64,000 bases of DNA from positions 1 to 64,000 of the forward strand of contig JBBSUG010000008.1 of NCBI GenBank assembly GCA_038235165.1, written 5' to 3'. The position numbers and the translations under genes were made by a program. Each line of letters starts with the position of its first letter. Positions within the stretch are counted from its first letter, which is position 1. Positions 25,116-32,883 of this stretch are shown here, one piece after another. The notes under the pieces are model-generated. The model was not told the origin of the DNA. It saw only the letters and a list, made by a program, of their open reading frames with translations, and did no database searches. The DNA is from GCA-002050365 sp038235165. GTDB taxonomy: Bacteria > Acidobacteriota > Blastocatellia > Pyrinomonadales > Pyrinomonadaceae.

Positions 25116-25418
25116 ATGATGGGCGGAAAACACTGGGACGAATGGATTGACGATTATGCGGAATCGCATCAGCATCCGATTAATAACTTGACGCATAAAA
25201 TCGGAATTCCGATGATCGCGCTGTCGCTGCCGTTTTTTGTCGCGGCAATTTTTATCAAAAATTTTTGGGTTCTGCCGGTTTCTTTTTTCGTCATCGGCTG
25301 GGCGTTACAATTTATCGGACATTATTTTGAAGGTAAACCGCCCGAATTTTTCAAGGACTGGCGATTCTTATTTGTCGGTTTGCGGTGGTGGCTCAAGAAG
25401 ATGCGCGATGAAAACTAA
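25116..25418 (+). CDS. Mpo1-like (DUF962) membrane protein
   Basis: The 100-residue protein has the DUF962 signature. DEWIDDYAESHQHPINNLTH near 6-25 contains the His-Pro motif, and WALQFIGHYFEGKPPEFFKD near 65-84 contains a second conserved His. Two hydrophobic segments (about 29-46 and 47-69) suggest a hairpin in the membrane. The eukaryotic relative Mpo1 is an Fe-dependent dioxygenase that shortens 2-hydroxy fatty acids; bacterial members are uncharacterised. AAGGAGAAAA precedes the ATG. It follows folA directly. Confidence 0.85.
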   Translation: MMGGKHWDEWIDDYAESHQHPINNLTHKIGIPMIALSLPFFVAAIFIKNFWVLPVSFFVIGWALQFIGHYFEGKPPEFFKDWRFLFVGLRWWLKKMRDEN

Positions 25419-25435
25419 TAAATCATTGATTCAAT

Positions 25436-25541
25436 AAGAATTTTTGACTGCGAAATACGCGAAAAACGCCAAAAAGATTGGGAATGATTATTTTTTTGTC
25501 TAATTTGTGTGTGTTTCGCATATTTCGCGGGCAAAATTCTT
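25436..25541. repeat. Imperfect inverted repeat (about 30-bp arms)
   Basis: The left arm (25436-25465) contains TGCGAAATACGCGAAA. The right arm (25514-25541) contains TTTCGCATATTTCGCGG. They pair with few mismatches, and AAGAATTTT / AAAATTCTT extend the ends. The structure lies between the Mpo1-like gene and the kinase gene. It is likely a dispersed repeat of unknown family. Confidence 0.55.
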
Positions 25542-25569
25542 GTTTTGTCTTCCAACTTAAATTTATAAA

Positions 25570-27054
25570 GTGGATAAAAACTTACAATCATCATTCGTGT
25601 TGGCTTTGGACATCGGAACTTCGAGCGTTCGCGCCGCACTTTACGATATTCGCGGAAATGTGCTGCCCGAAACGATGGTCAAAAACGAGCGGCAGTTGAA
25701 GATGACTGAAGACGGCGGCGCGGAAATTGACGCGCTCGAAGCCCTCGCCCAAATTGAAAAAGCGATTGACGATGTGTTGGTCAAGTCGAAAAAAGTGAAG
25801 GGTGAAATCCGATACGTTGCGGCTTCATCGTTCTGGCACAGTTTGGTCGGCGTTGACGCGGAAGGCAACCCGACGACGAAGGTTTTCGGTTGGGCAGACA
25901 CGCGCAGCCGCAATTATGTGGCGAATTTACGAAAAAAGTTTGATGAAATCACGGTTCACAATCGAACCGGCGCGCGTTTTCATTCCAGCTTTTGGACGGC
26001 GAAACTTTTGTGGCTGCAAAAAGATTTTCCGCTCGTTTTTACGAAAACCGAAAAGTGGCTGTCATTCAGCGATTTCGTCGCGCTGAGATTTTTTGACAAG
26101 GCGGCAACCAGCGTTTCGATGGCTTCGGCGACCGGCATTTTTAATTTGCGCCTGAACGAATGGGACACGGAACTGCTGAAATTTCTCAAAATCAAGAAGA
26201 ATAATCTCGCGTCGGTTGCCGCCGAAGATTCGCAAACATTTCAGTTGAATGCGAAATACAACAAACGCTGGGAACGGTTAAATAACGCCGAATGGTGTTT
26301 GGCAATCGGCGACGGTGCGGCAAACAATATCGGTGCCGGGTGTGTCGAAAAATCAAAAGCCGCGTTGATGATCGGCACTTCCGGCGCGATGCGCGTCGCT
26401 TTTACGGGCGATGCGCCGGAGAAAATTCCGGCAGGATTGTGGTGTTACCGCATTGACCGGAAGCGCGTGATAATGGGCGGCGCGTTGTCTGACGGCGGCG
26501 GTTTATATCGTTGGCTCAAGGACAATTTAAAACTGGGCGGCACGGACGACGAAATCGAAAATGAAATTGAAAAACGCGAACCCGATTCACACGGTTTGAC
26601 ATTTTTGCCGTTTTTGGCAGGCGAACGCAGCACCGGCTATCACGAAAACGCGCACGGCGCAGTTCTCGGATTAAAATCCGCCACCGACACGATTGACATC
26701 GTGCAATCCGCGCTCGAATCCGTCGCTTATCGGTTCGCGGAAATTTACGACCAGTTAAACAAAGTCGCCAAAATAAAAGAAATCATCGCCAGCGGCGGCG
26801 CACTGCGCGAATCGCCCGTCTGGACGCAGATGATCGCCGACGTTCTCGCCGCCAATATGAGTTTGCCCGACGTGCGCGAAGCATCTTCACGCGGCGCGGT
26901 GCTGCTCGCGCTCGAAACCATCGGGGCAATCAAAAGCATTGAAAAACAGTCAACGCCGAAAGGTCGGGAGTTCAAGTATAATAAAAAACAACACGCGATT
27001 TATGAAAAAGCGCGGATTAGACACGAACATTTTTACGATTTATTGTGCCGTTGA
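25570..27054 (+). CDS. FGGY family carbohydrate kinase (gluconokinase-like)
   Basis: The 494-residue protein starts at a GTG (25570) and carries the FGGY sugar-kinase pattern. LALDIGTSSVRAALYDIRGN is the first ATP loop. HSSFWTAKLLWLQKDFP and SVSMASATGIFNL shape the sugar site, with KVFGWADTRS near 98 carrying an Asp for catalysis or sugar contact. LMIGTSGAMRVAF, GGALSDGGGLYRWL and IIASGGALRESPVWTQMIAD follow in the second ATPase half. Such kinases phosphorylate gluconate, xylulose, glycerol or related sugars. The absence of glycerol-kinase-specific blocks and the overall pattern favour gluconokinase, a reasonable fit with the nearby transketolase, but the substrate is inference. The SWIM-domain gene overlaps its stop by 10 bases. 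Confidence 0.85.
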   Translation: MDKNLQSSFVLALDIGTSSVRAALYDIRGNVLPETMVKNERQLKMTEDGGAEIDALEALAQIEKAIDDVLVKSKKVKGEIRYVAASSFWHSLVGVDAEGNPTTKVFGWADTRSRNYVANLRKKFDEITVHNRTGARFHSSFWTAKLLWLQKDFPLVFTKTEKWLSFSDFVALRFFDKAATSVSMASATGIFNLRLNEWDTELLKFLKIKKNNLASVAAEDSQTFQLNAKYNKRWERLNNAEWCLAIGDGAANNIGAGCVEKSKAALMIGTSGAMRVAFTGDAPEKIPAGLWCYRIDRKRVIMGGALSDGGGLYRWLKDNLKLGGTDDEIENEIEKREPDSHGLTFLPFLAGERSTGYHENAHGAVLGLKSATDTIDIVQSALESVAYRFAEIYDQLNKVAKIKEIIASGGALRESPVWTQMIADVLAANMSLPDVREASSRGAVLLALETIGAIKSIEKQSTPKGREFKYNKKQHAIYEKARIRHEHFYDLLCR

Positions 27055-27494
27055 CACTGAAAAATTTTGAAAGCGAAGTCGAGCCGAAAATCGTCGAACG
27101 CGGGCGCAGCTATTACAGAGACGACGACGTGAAAAGGCTCGAAAAAGTCGGCGGCGGCGAATTCAGCGCAATCGTTTTCGGGACGGAAAAATATACGGTT
27201 TACATCAAACTGAATGATGAAACAATCGTCGAACACGAATGCGATTGCCCGTATGATTTCGGCGATGTCTGCAAACACAAAGTTGCCGTTTTCTACGCGA
27301 TTCGCAACGGGAAATTTGCCGATATAAACGATAAATTAAACGTGCTTTTGGAAAATTTGGACGAATCGGCACTGCGTAAATACGTTACGAACCGCTCAAA
27401 AAAGATTCGAGTTTTCGCCGCGAATTTTTGCGTGAATTTGATGAGGGATTTTGAGGAAGACGACGAAGATTTTTACGACGAAGATTATTATTGA
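27045..27494 (+). CDS. SWIM zinc-finger protein, 149 aa
   Basis: It starts at a GTG (27045), overlapping the kinase stop by ten bases. Residues about 65-81 read CDCPYDFGDVCKHKVAVFY, matching the CxCx(n)CxH pattern of the SWIM zinc finger. The N-terminal part has VEPKIVERGRSYYRDDDVKR, the usual lead-in in bacterial SWIM proteins. The C-terminus is very acidic (EEDDEDFYDEDYY). SWIM domains bind DNA or proteins; in larger proteins they accompany SNF2 helicases. This short stand-alone version has no known role. Translational coupling to the kinase is likely. Confidence 0.85.
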   Translation: MPLTLKNFESEVEPKIVERGRSYYRDDDVKRLEKVGGGEFSAIVFGTEKYTVYIKLNDETIVEHECDCPYDFGDVCKHKVAVFYAIRNGKFADINDKLNVLLENLDESALRKYVTNRSKKIRVFAANFCVNLMRDFEEDDEDFYDEDYY

Positions 27495-27538
27495 CGCTCA
27501 AGATATGTATTGAATATACATATTAAAATCTGTATATT
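27491..27538 (+). promoter_or_regulatory. BrnTA promoter with overlapping palindromic operator
   Basis: A perfect inverted repeat ATATGTAT (27503-27510) and ATACATAT (27516-27523) surrounds TGAAT. Two candidate promoters overlap it. TTGAAT (27510-27515) with TATATT (27533-27538) has a 17-base spacer and would give a nearly leaderless brnT message. TTGACG (27491-27496) with TATACA (27515-27520) would give a short leader. BrnA is known to repress its own operon, so this palindrome is a natural operator candidate. Confidence 0.55.
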
Positions 27539-27542
27539 TATA

Positions 27543-27833
27543 ATGGAATTTACTTGGGACGAGAACAAAAGAGAGAAAGTAATCGCCGAACATAAAGTTG
27601 ATTTTGCGAAGATTCAGGATGTTTTTGATGATCCTTTCGGCGTTTACATTGAAGACTTTAAACATTCGACCGATGATGAAGTACGATTTAATATCATCGG
27701 GCAAACTTCAAGCTACGGTTCTGTTTTCGTAGTTTTTGTTTATCCCGAAGAAAATAAAATTCGTTTTATTTCAGCTCGCAAAGCTGAAAATTGGATGATA
27801 AAAGAATATGAAGAAAACAGAAAAAGATTATAA
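27543..27833 (+). CDS. brnT: BrnT family ribonuclease toxin
   Basis: From the ATG at 27543 the protein is 96 residues, the usual BrnT size; the frame upstream to 27510 lies in the promoter. It opens with MEFTWDENKREKVIAEHKVD, the typical 'FxWDxxKxxxNxxKHxVxF' start. It continues with VRFNIIGQTSSYGSVFVVFV and ends with IRFISARKAENWMIKEYEE, where Arg and Glu residues match the family's active region. BrnT is a RelE-fold RNase that halts growth by cleaving RNA. The antitoxin BrnA is encoded by the next gene, overlapping by 26 bases. Confidence 0.9.
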   Translation: MEFTWDENKREKVIAEHKVDFAKIQDVFDDPFGVYIEDFKHSTDDEVRFNIIGQTSSYGSVFVVFVYPEENKIRFISARKAENWMIKEYEENRKRL

Positions 27834-28143
27834 ATATCTGGAAACTTCGCCCGAAATGGAAGAGCGCGGATTAAAGCGCATCACGCGCCCGAAATTTTTG
27901 GACAAAATCAAAAGCAAATCTTTGCGCGACTGCAAAAGCCGCATCACGATTATGATTGACGCGGATATCATCGAACATTTCAAAGAACTCGCCGAAGAAT
28001 CCGGCGAAGGTTATCAGACATTGATAAATCAAACGTTGCGAAATTCGATTGACATCGAAAAAACCATAATTTCCGATGTCAAAGATGATTTGCTGAAGGA
28101 CAAGCGCTTTTTGGAAGAACTGAAAACTGCATTAGCGATTTGA
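27808..28143 (+). CDS. brnA: BrnA family antitoxin
   Basis: The 111-residue protein overlaps the toxin gene by 26 bases. Its C-terminal half has the BrnA-type DNA-binding region: RDCKSRITIMIDADIIEHFK with EESGEGYQTLINQTLRN, resembling a ribbon-helix-helix arrangement. The N-terminal part is charged and should wrap the toxin. BrnA neutralises BrnT and represses the promoter, where a palindrome is visible. The extra tail KDDLLKDKRFLEELKTALAI is longer than in many BrnA proteins. The toxin-first gene order matches known BrnTA modules. Confidence 0.87.
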   Translation: MKKTEKDYKYLETSPEMEERGLKRITRPKFLDKIKSKSLRDCKSRITIMIDADIIEHFKELAEESGEGYQTLINQTLRNSIDIEKTIISDVKDDLLKDKRFLEELKTALAI

Positions 28144-28181
28144 TGAAATCTACCGTTGGATTTTTCTAGCGGGGGAAAATT

Positions 28182-28907
28182 ATGAAGCAAATAATTCTCG
28201 TTGCAATTTTAAATTTCACTTTTTGCTTTATTACCTTTGCTCAAGCAAATGAAAATTCTTGCTCTCAAGTCGGAATTATTTTGCCAAATGAACGATTGAT
28301 TCCTGATAAAGCGGAATTATTTACGGCTAGATTCGGTAAAGAAACATACGAATACAATATTGAACACATCTGGACAGTTACAAGAGGTTATATCATCAAA
28401 GGTCAAGGAACATCAAAAATTGAACTTTTGGTAACAGCCGAAGACTTTGGAGAAAATGTTGTTATTGCATTAAAAATAAACGGATTACCAAAAAATTGCA
28501 TCAGCGATGTTTCAAAAACCGTTGCTGTGATCTCTCCACCAAACGACGAACCTTTTTCCCAATATCGAAAAGTTTCTGCAAACGACGAAAAAGCACAAAT
28601 TGATAATCTTTATTATTATCTTTCGCTTAACGAAAATTACAAAGGCATAATACTTCTAGAATTTGATAGAAAAATTCCTGTAAATAAAAGAATCAAGCGA
28701 TTAGAGGAAGTCATCAAATGGTTGAAACTCAGAAAATACGACGTAAGCCGACTTTCTTTTTCGATTGCCGAAGATGATTCAAAAAATACAACGATTCTAT
28801 TGTTACAAGAGAAAAGTAAAATTTTTGAAAACTTAAGTAAAGGGTACAAATTAATAAAAGGCGAAGAATTTGAAAAGAAACTCAACGCACTATTTCCGAA
28901 AAAATAA
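28182..28907 (+). CDS. Hypothetical exported protein, 241 aa
   Basis: A signal peptide (MKQIILVAILNFTFCFITFAQ) leads into a mature protein I do not recognise. Residues about 30-115 look like an all-beta, Ig-like region (YEYNIEHIWTVTRGYIIKGQ, IELLVTAEDFGENVVIALKI). Residues about 145-241 have an alternating pattern (YKGIILLEFDRKIPVNKRIK, VIKWLKLRKYDVSRLSFSIA) resembling an OmpA-like or similar small alpha/beta domain. The Ig plus 'response-coupled' pair is common in acidobacterial exported proteins. It is more AT-rich than its neighbours. AGCGGGGGAAAATT precedes the ATG. Five bases separate its stop from the transketolase start. Confidence 0.6.
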   Translation: MKQIILVAILNFTFCFITFAQANENSCSQVGIILPNERLIPDKAELFTARFGKETYEYNIEHIWTVTRGYIIKGQGTSKIELLVTAEDFGENVVIALKINGLPKNCISDVSKTVAVISPPNDEPFSQYRKVSANDEKAQIDNLYYYLSLNENYKGIILLEFDRKIPVNKRIKRLEEVIKWLKLRKYDVSRLSFSIAEDDSKNTTILLLQEKSKIFENLSKGYKLIKGEEFEKKLNALFPKK

Positions 28908-28912
28908 AAATT

Positions 28913-30940
28913 ATGACGACCGCAAACAGAACAGAACAAAATTTAGACCAACTTTGCATCAACACTATCCGAACATTGTCGCTCGACGCTGTGCAGAAAG
29001 CGGAGTCGGGGCATCCGGGTTTGCCGCTTGGGATGGCTCCGGCGGCTTACGTTTTGTGGACAAAGTTTATGCGTTACAACCCGAAAAATCCGAAGTGGTT
29101 TAACCGCGATAGGTTTTTACTTTCAGCCGGACACGGTTCGATGCTGATTTACGCGCTGCTGCATTTGACGGGTTATGATTTGTCGCTTGACGATATTAAA
29201 CAATTTCGGCAACTTCATTCAAAAACGCCCGGACATCCTGAAAATTTTATGACTCCGGGCGTGGAAATTACGACCGGACCGCTCGGACAAGGGTTTGCAA
29301 ACGGTGTCGGGATGGGCATCGCGGCTAAACACCTGGCGGCACAGTTTAATCAGGACGGATTTCCGATTGTGGATCATTTTATTTACTGCATCTGTTCGGA
29401 CGGCGATTTGATGGAAGGTATAAGTTATGAATCTGCATCAATTGCGGGACATTTGCAGCTCGATAATTTGATTTATTTGTATGACGACAACCACATTACG
29501 ATTGAGGGCGAAACGACTTTGGCGTTCACCGAAGACGCAACCGAACGGTTTAAAGCCGCCGGCTGGCACGTCATCGTGGTCGAAGACGGCAACGATTTAA
29601 AGGCAATTGAAAAAGCGATTTCCGACGCGCAAAAAATTAAAGACAAACCGAAACTAATTCGCGTGAAAACGATTATCGGCTTCGGTATGCCGAGTCAGGG
29701 AACGCGCAAAGCTCACTCGGACGCACCCGGCGCGGAAGCCGTCAAAGAGACAAAACGCAATCTTGGCTGGGACGAAAACAAAAGTTTTTACATCCCGAAA
29801 GAAGCGTTAAATCATTTCCGCGAAGCTATTAAAAAAGGCGCGAAAGATGAAAAAGATTGGGACGCGCTCGTTAAAAAATTCGAGCAAACACACGCTGATC
29901 TCGGCAAAAATTTACAGGAAACCAGAACGAACAAATTGCCCGTAGGATGGGAACAGTTCTTGCCGAAATTTGATAACGTCGAATCGAAAGCGACCCGCGC
30001 CTATTCGGGCGAAGTCATCAACGCCATCGCCGAAAAAGTTCCGCAGCTTCTCGGCGGTTCAGCCGATCTCGCGCCGTCGAACAACACGAAAATAGACGCT
30101 TCCGGCAGTTTTGAACCGGACAATTACGCGGCGCGAAATCTCCATTACGGCATCCGCGAACATTCGATGGGCGCGGAAATGAACGGAATGGCTTTATACG
30201 GCAGCGTCATTCCGTTCGGTGGCACATTCCAAACCTTCAGCGATTATATGCGCCCCGCGATTCGACTCGCCGCGCTGTCGCACATTCAGGTTTTGTATGT
30301 TTTTACGCACGATTCCATCGGTCTGGGCGAAGACGGTCCGACGCACCAATCGGTCGAACATCTCGCCGCGCTCCGTGCGATTCCGAACTTGAACGTCATT
30401 CGTCCGTGCGACGCACACGAAACCCGCGAAGCGTGGCGAGCGGCGTTGGAAAGCGACACGACACCGACCGCCTTCGCCTTTTCGCGCCAAAAAGTCAATA
30501 TCATTGACCGCAAAAAATATGCGGATGCCAAAGGTCTGCACAAAGGCGCGTATATTTTAGCCGAAGCTTCAAATAAACAAGGCGAAAAAGCTGACCCGCA
30601 ACTGATTTTAATTGCAACGGGTTCAGAAGTCGGTTTAGCGATGGAAGCCCGCGAAAAATTAAATGCTTCGGGAACACCGACACGAGTCGTTTCAATGCCG
30701 TGTTGGGAATTTTTCGACGCGCAATCCGATAAATACAAAGAATCCGTCCTGCCGAAAAACATCACGGCACGTCTGGCAATCGAAGCCGGAGTTTCTTTAG
30801 GCTGGCATAAATACGTCGGACTCGCCGGCGATACGCTGACCGTTGACAAATTCGGCGCATCCGGCAAAGCCGAAGACGTTTTCAAGGATTATGGTTTTAC
30901 GGTTGATAATGTTGTGAAGAAAGCGAAAAAACTGCTTTAA
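28913..30940 (+). CDS. tkt: Transketolase
   Basis: The 675-residue enzyme has all expected parts. ESGHPGLPLGMAPAAYVLW lies near residue 27, and TGPLGQGFANGVGMGIAAKH near 115. The thiamine-diphosphate motif appears as CSDGDLMEGISYE near 161-173, with a downstream NH in YDDNHIT. The pyrimidine domain has REHSMGAEMNGMALYG with catalytic Glu near 416, followed by FTHDSIGLGEDGPTHQSVEH. The C-terminal domain ends with GASGKAEDVFKDYGF. It transfers two-carbon ketol units between sugar phosphates in the pentose-phosphate pathway. The neighbouring FGGY kinase is also on the + strand, and a pentose/gluconate link is plausible. Confidence 0.96.
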   Translation: MTTANRTEQNLDQLCINTIRTLSLDAVQKAESGHPGLPLGMAPAAYVLWTKFMRYNPKNPKWFNRDRFLLSAGHGSMLIYALLHLTGYDLSLDDIKQFRQLHSKTPGHPENFMTPGVEITTGPLGQGFANGVGMGIAAKHLAAQFNQDGFPIVDHFIYCICSDGDLMEGISYESASIAGHLQLDNLIYLYDDNHITIEGETTLAFTEDATERFKAAGWHVIVVEDGNDLKAIEKAISDAQKIKDKPKLIRVKTIIGFGMPSQGTRKAHSDAPGAEAVKETKRNLGWDENKSFYIPKEALNHFREAIKKGAKDEKDWDALVKKFEQTHADLGKNLQETRTNKLPVGWEQFLPKFDNVESKATRAYSGEVINAIAEKVPQLLGGSADLAPSNNTKIDASGSFEPDNYAARNLHYGIREHSMGAEMNGMALYGSVIPFGGTFQTFSDYMRPAIRLAALSHIQVLYVFTHDSIGLGEDGPTHQSVEHLAALRAIPNLNVIRPCDAHETREAWRAALESDTTPTAFAFSRQKVNIIDRKKYADAKGLHKGAYILAEASNKQGEKADPQLILIATGSEVGLAMEAREKLNASGTPTRVVSMPCWEFFDAQSDKYKESVLPKNITARLAIEAGVSLGWHKYVGLAGDTLTVDKFGASGKAEDVFKDYGFTVDNVVKKAKKLL

Positions 30941-30941
30941 A

Positions 30942-31379
30942 ATGTTTGAACTGAAAAAAGGAACAGCCAATCTTGAGGGAACTTGCTATTTTGAGTTTGT
31001 AAAAAACTCGAATAAGTTAAAAGCCTGTTTGAATGAAGATGCCTATTACTTGGAAGATTAGTTTTTCCGCTTTTTTTACTCAACATTTAAAAAAGCCGGT
31101 GATAGATTTGATGGTTATGACTTTAACAAATTCAATCAACCTGAAATTCAAAGACTGATTACAGAACTTTCTTTATTGGAAGATGAAATGAATAACATAA
31201 AAGAAAAAAACACTCTTGAGAATTTTTTTGAAAAAATATATTTCTACATCGAAAATGAAGGAAATCCTAATAATTGGAAAGAATATCTCGAAATTTTCAA
31301 ATCAAATTCGATAAAAATTCGGAAACTTGCTGCTGAATTCTTAGAAGAAAAGCAAATTCTGTGGGTTTTGGGAATCTGA
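30942..31379 (+). pseudogene. Small gene interrupted by one in-frame TAG
   Basis: A frame of 146 codons from an ATG at 30942 to a TGA at 31377-31379 is broken only by a TAG at 31059-31061 (codon 40). Before it the peptide reads MFELKKGTANLEG and later ACLNEDAYYLED. After it the same frame continues sensibly as YSTFKKAGDRFDGYDFNKF and KIRKLAAEFLEEKQILWVLG. Codon use is AT-rich throughout, and the ATG follows the transketolase stop by one base. A recent nonsense mutation, a sequencing error or two overlapping short proteins are all possible. The protein family is unknown. Confidence 0.55.
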
Positions 31380-31407
31380 ATAATTCGTTAAGAATTCTTG
31401 AAATTGC

Positions 31408-32838
31408 TCATTTTCGCCGATGCTTTTTGGAATGTGTGAACGGGACAGTCGCTATCACTACGAGAATCAAAAAGAATAAAGCGTTGGCGGTCGTGCGGAG
31501 CGGGAAATCGAAAAAACTGTGAATTAAGATGCCGAATAATCCGGCGAGTGCCCCCATCGCCGTGTCGCGTCTGAAACGGTCGGTCGTTTGCCCGATGATT
31601 TGCAAACTTTGCTTGAAAAGTAAATAGATGAATGCCGCAACACAGGCAAATCCGAAAACGCCCGCATCGGCTAAAATTTGCAGATAATCGTTGTGCGCCT
31701 GTTCGAGCCGGTATATTCCGTTCCACGGATCGTAGTGCGTGTATGCCGTCCCGAATGAATCGAGTCCGGCTCCGAGAATCGGGTAATCGAAGAAAATTTT
31801 TAAAGCGACCTGCCAAAATTGAGTTCTGCCGTTGGAAATATCCGGCTGACCGAACTGTAAGCCGATCCCGCGCATCAGCGACGCGTCACCGCCGAGGAGA
31901 ATGACCGCGCCGAATAACCCGACGATTAGTGCCAAACCACCGGCGACCAGCGCAAAATTACGGTGGTAATTGCTGTTTTCTGACGCTTCGACATCCGCAT
32001 CTTTTTGTTTGCCGAGAATATTTGAAATGATAACGAAGACGACAACTCCGACCAAACTCAGCATTCCGCCGCGCGAGCCGGTGAACACGACGGCGAGTCC
32101 CATTAAAACGGCGGCGATGAGCAGTAGAATACGCCGGTCGCCGCCCATTGATTTTCCGAAAAAAACGGCGAGCGTCAGGCCAATCGTCATTTCCATAAAT
32201 GCGGCGAAATGGTGCTGATTGATAAACGACGCAAACGGAACGCCTTGTCCGGGGGAGCGAAATCCATAAATTGCTTCCGCGTTGGCAAGACGCTGCAGCA
32301 TACCGAAAAACGCCATCATCGAACCGAAAATTATCACTGTCAAAATAGTCTTTTGCAGACGTTTACGGCTGTTGATAAATGTCAGTGCGGCGGCGAAAAA
32401 AATGAAATAAATAATCAACTGGACGACAAACAATCTTGTTTGATAGGGAGCGAGCGAGAGCGAATTGACTGCCGGTATTGAAAGCAGGTCGGCGGAAACA
32501 TCAGCGCGGCGCAGCGGCAAAAGCTGAATTAAGCCGATTCCGATCAAACCCAAAAAGGGAATTTGGGTTGAACTTATTTCGAGACGCAGATTTTTTTTGA
32601 AAAAGGCATCGGCCAGCCAAAAAATGAGAAGAAAACAGGAACAAATAGAAAGAACTCCCAAAGCCCACGTGTCGTTTGCGCCAAAGGCGATGACTGAAAA
32701 TATGGGCATCGCGCAGAGCAGAAAAAAACAAAACCCGCTCAAAAGGGAAACTGTTCTTTCTTCGTTCGGCGTGACATTCATTTCGGAAGTTTCTGAAATT
32801 TTTCTTTTTCTTCTCTGTGTTCTTTCAATTTCGTCCAT
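31408..32838 (-). CDS. O-antigen ligase / Wzy-like polymerase family membrane protein
   Basis: From the ATG at 32838 the product is 476 residues (a TTG at 32862 would add eight). About eleven or twelve hydrophobic segments are visible. The Wzy_C core includes VFTGSRGGMLSLVGVVVFVI and a large loop with QFWQVALKIFFDYPILGAGL and YDPWNGIYRLEQAHNDYLQI, where Arg and His residues occur as expected for the catalytic loop. A charged N-terminus precedes the first helix. It is convergent with the transketolase region. In this locus it would either ligate the finished polysaccharide to an acceptor (WaaL-like) or polymerise repeat units (Wzy-like); sequence alone does not decide. The TPR gene upstream on the same strand is a usual partner. 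Confidence 0.82.
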   Translation of the reverse strand: MDEIERTQRRKRKISETSEMNVTPNEERTVSLLSGFCFFLLCAMPIFSVIAFGANDTWALGVLSICSCFLLIFWLADAFFKKNLRLEISSTQIPFLGLIGIGLIQLLPLRRADVSADLLSIPAVNSLSLAPYQTRLFVVQLIIYFIFFAAALTFINSRKRLQKTILTVIIFGSMMAFFGMLQRLANAEAIYGFRSPGQGVPFASFINQHHFAAFMEMTIGLTLAVFFGKSMGGDRRILLLIAAVLMGLAVVFTGSRGGMLSLVGVVVFVIISNILGKQKDADVEASENSNYHRNFALVAGGLALIVGLFGAVILLGGDASLMRGIGLQFGQPDISNGRTQFWQVALKIFFDYPILGAGLDSFGTAYTHYDPWNGIYRLEQAHNDYLQILADAGVFGFACVAAFIYLLFKQSLQIIGQTTDRFRRDTAMGALAGLFGILIHSFFDFPLRTTANALFFLILVVIATVPFTHSKKHRRK

Positions 32839-32883
32839 TTTTAATAAGTTGATAAACTGCAAAAATTCGGTTCGCGGAAAATA

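Noticed and set aside
30286..30885. 199-codon open frame on the minus strand
   Set aside because: It is antisense to the C-terminal half of transketolase and shows shadow-type composition.
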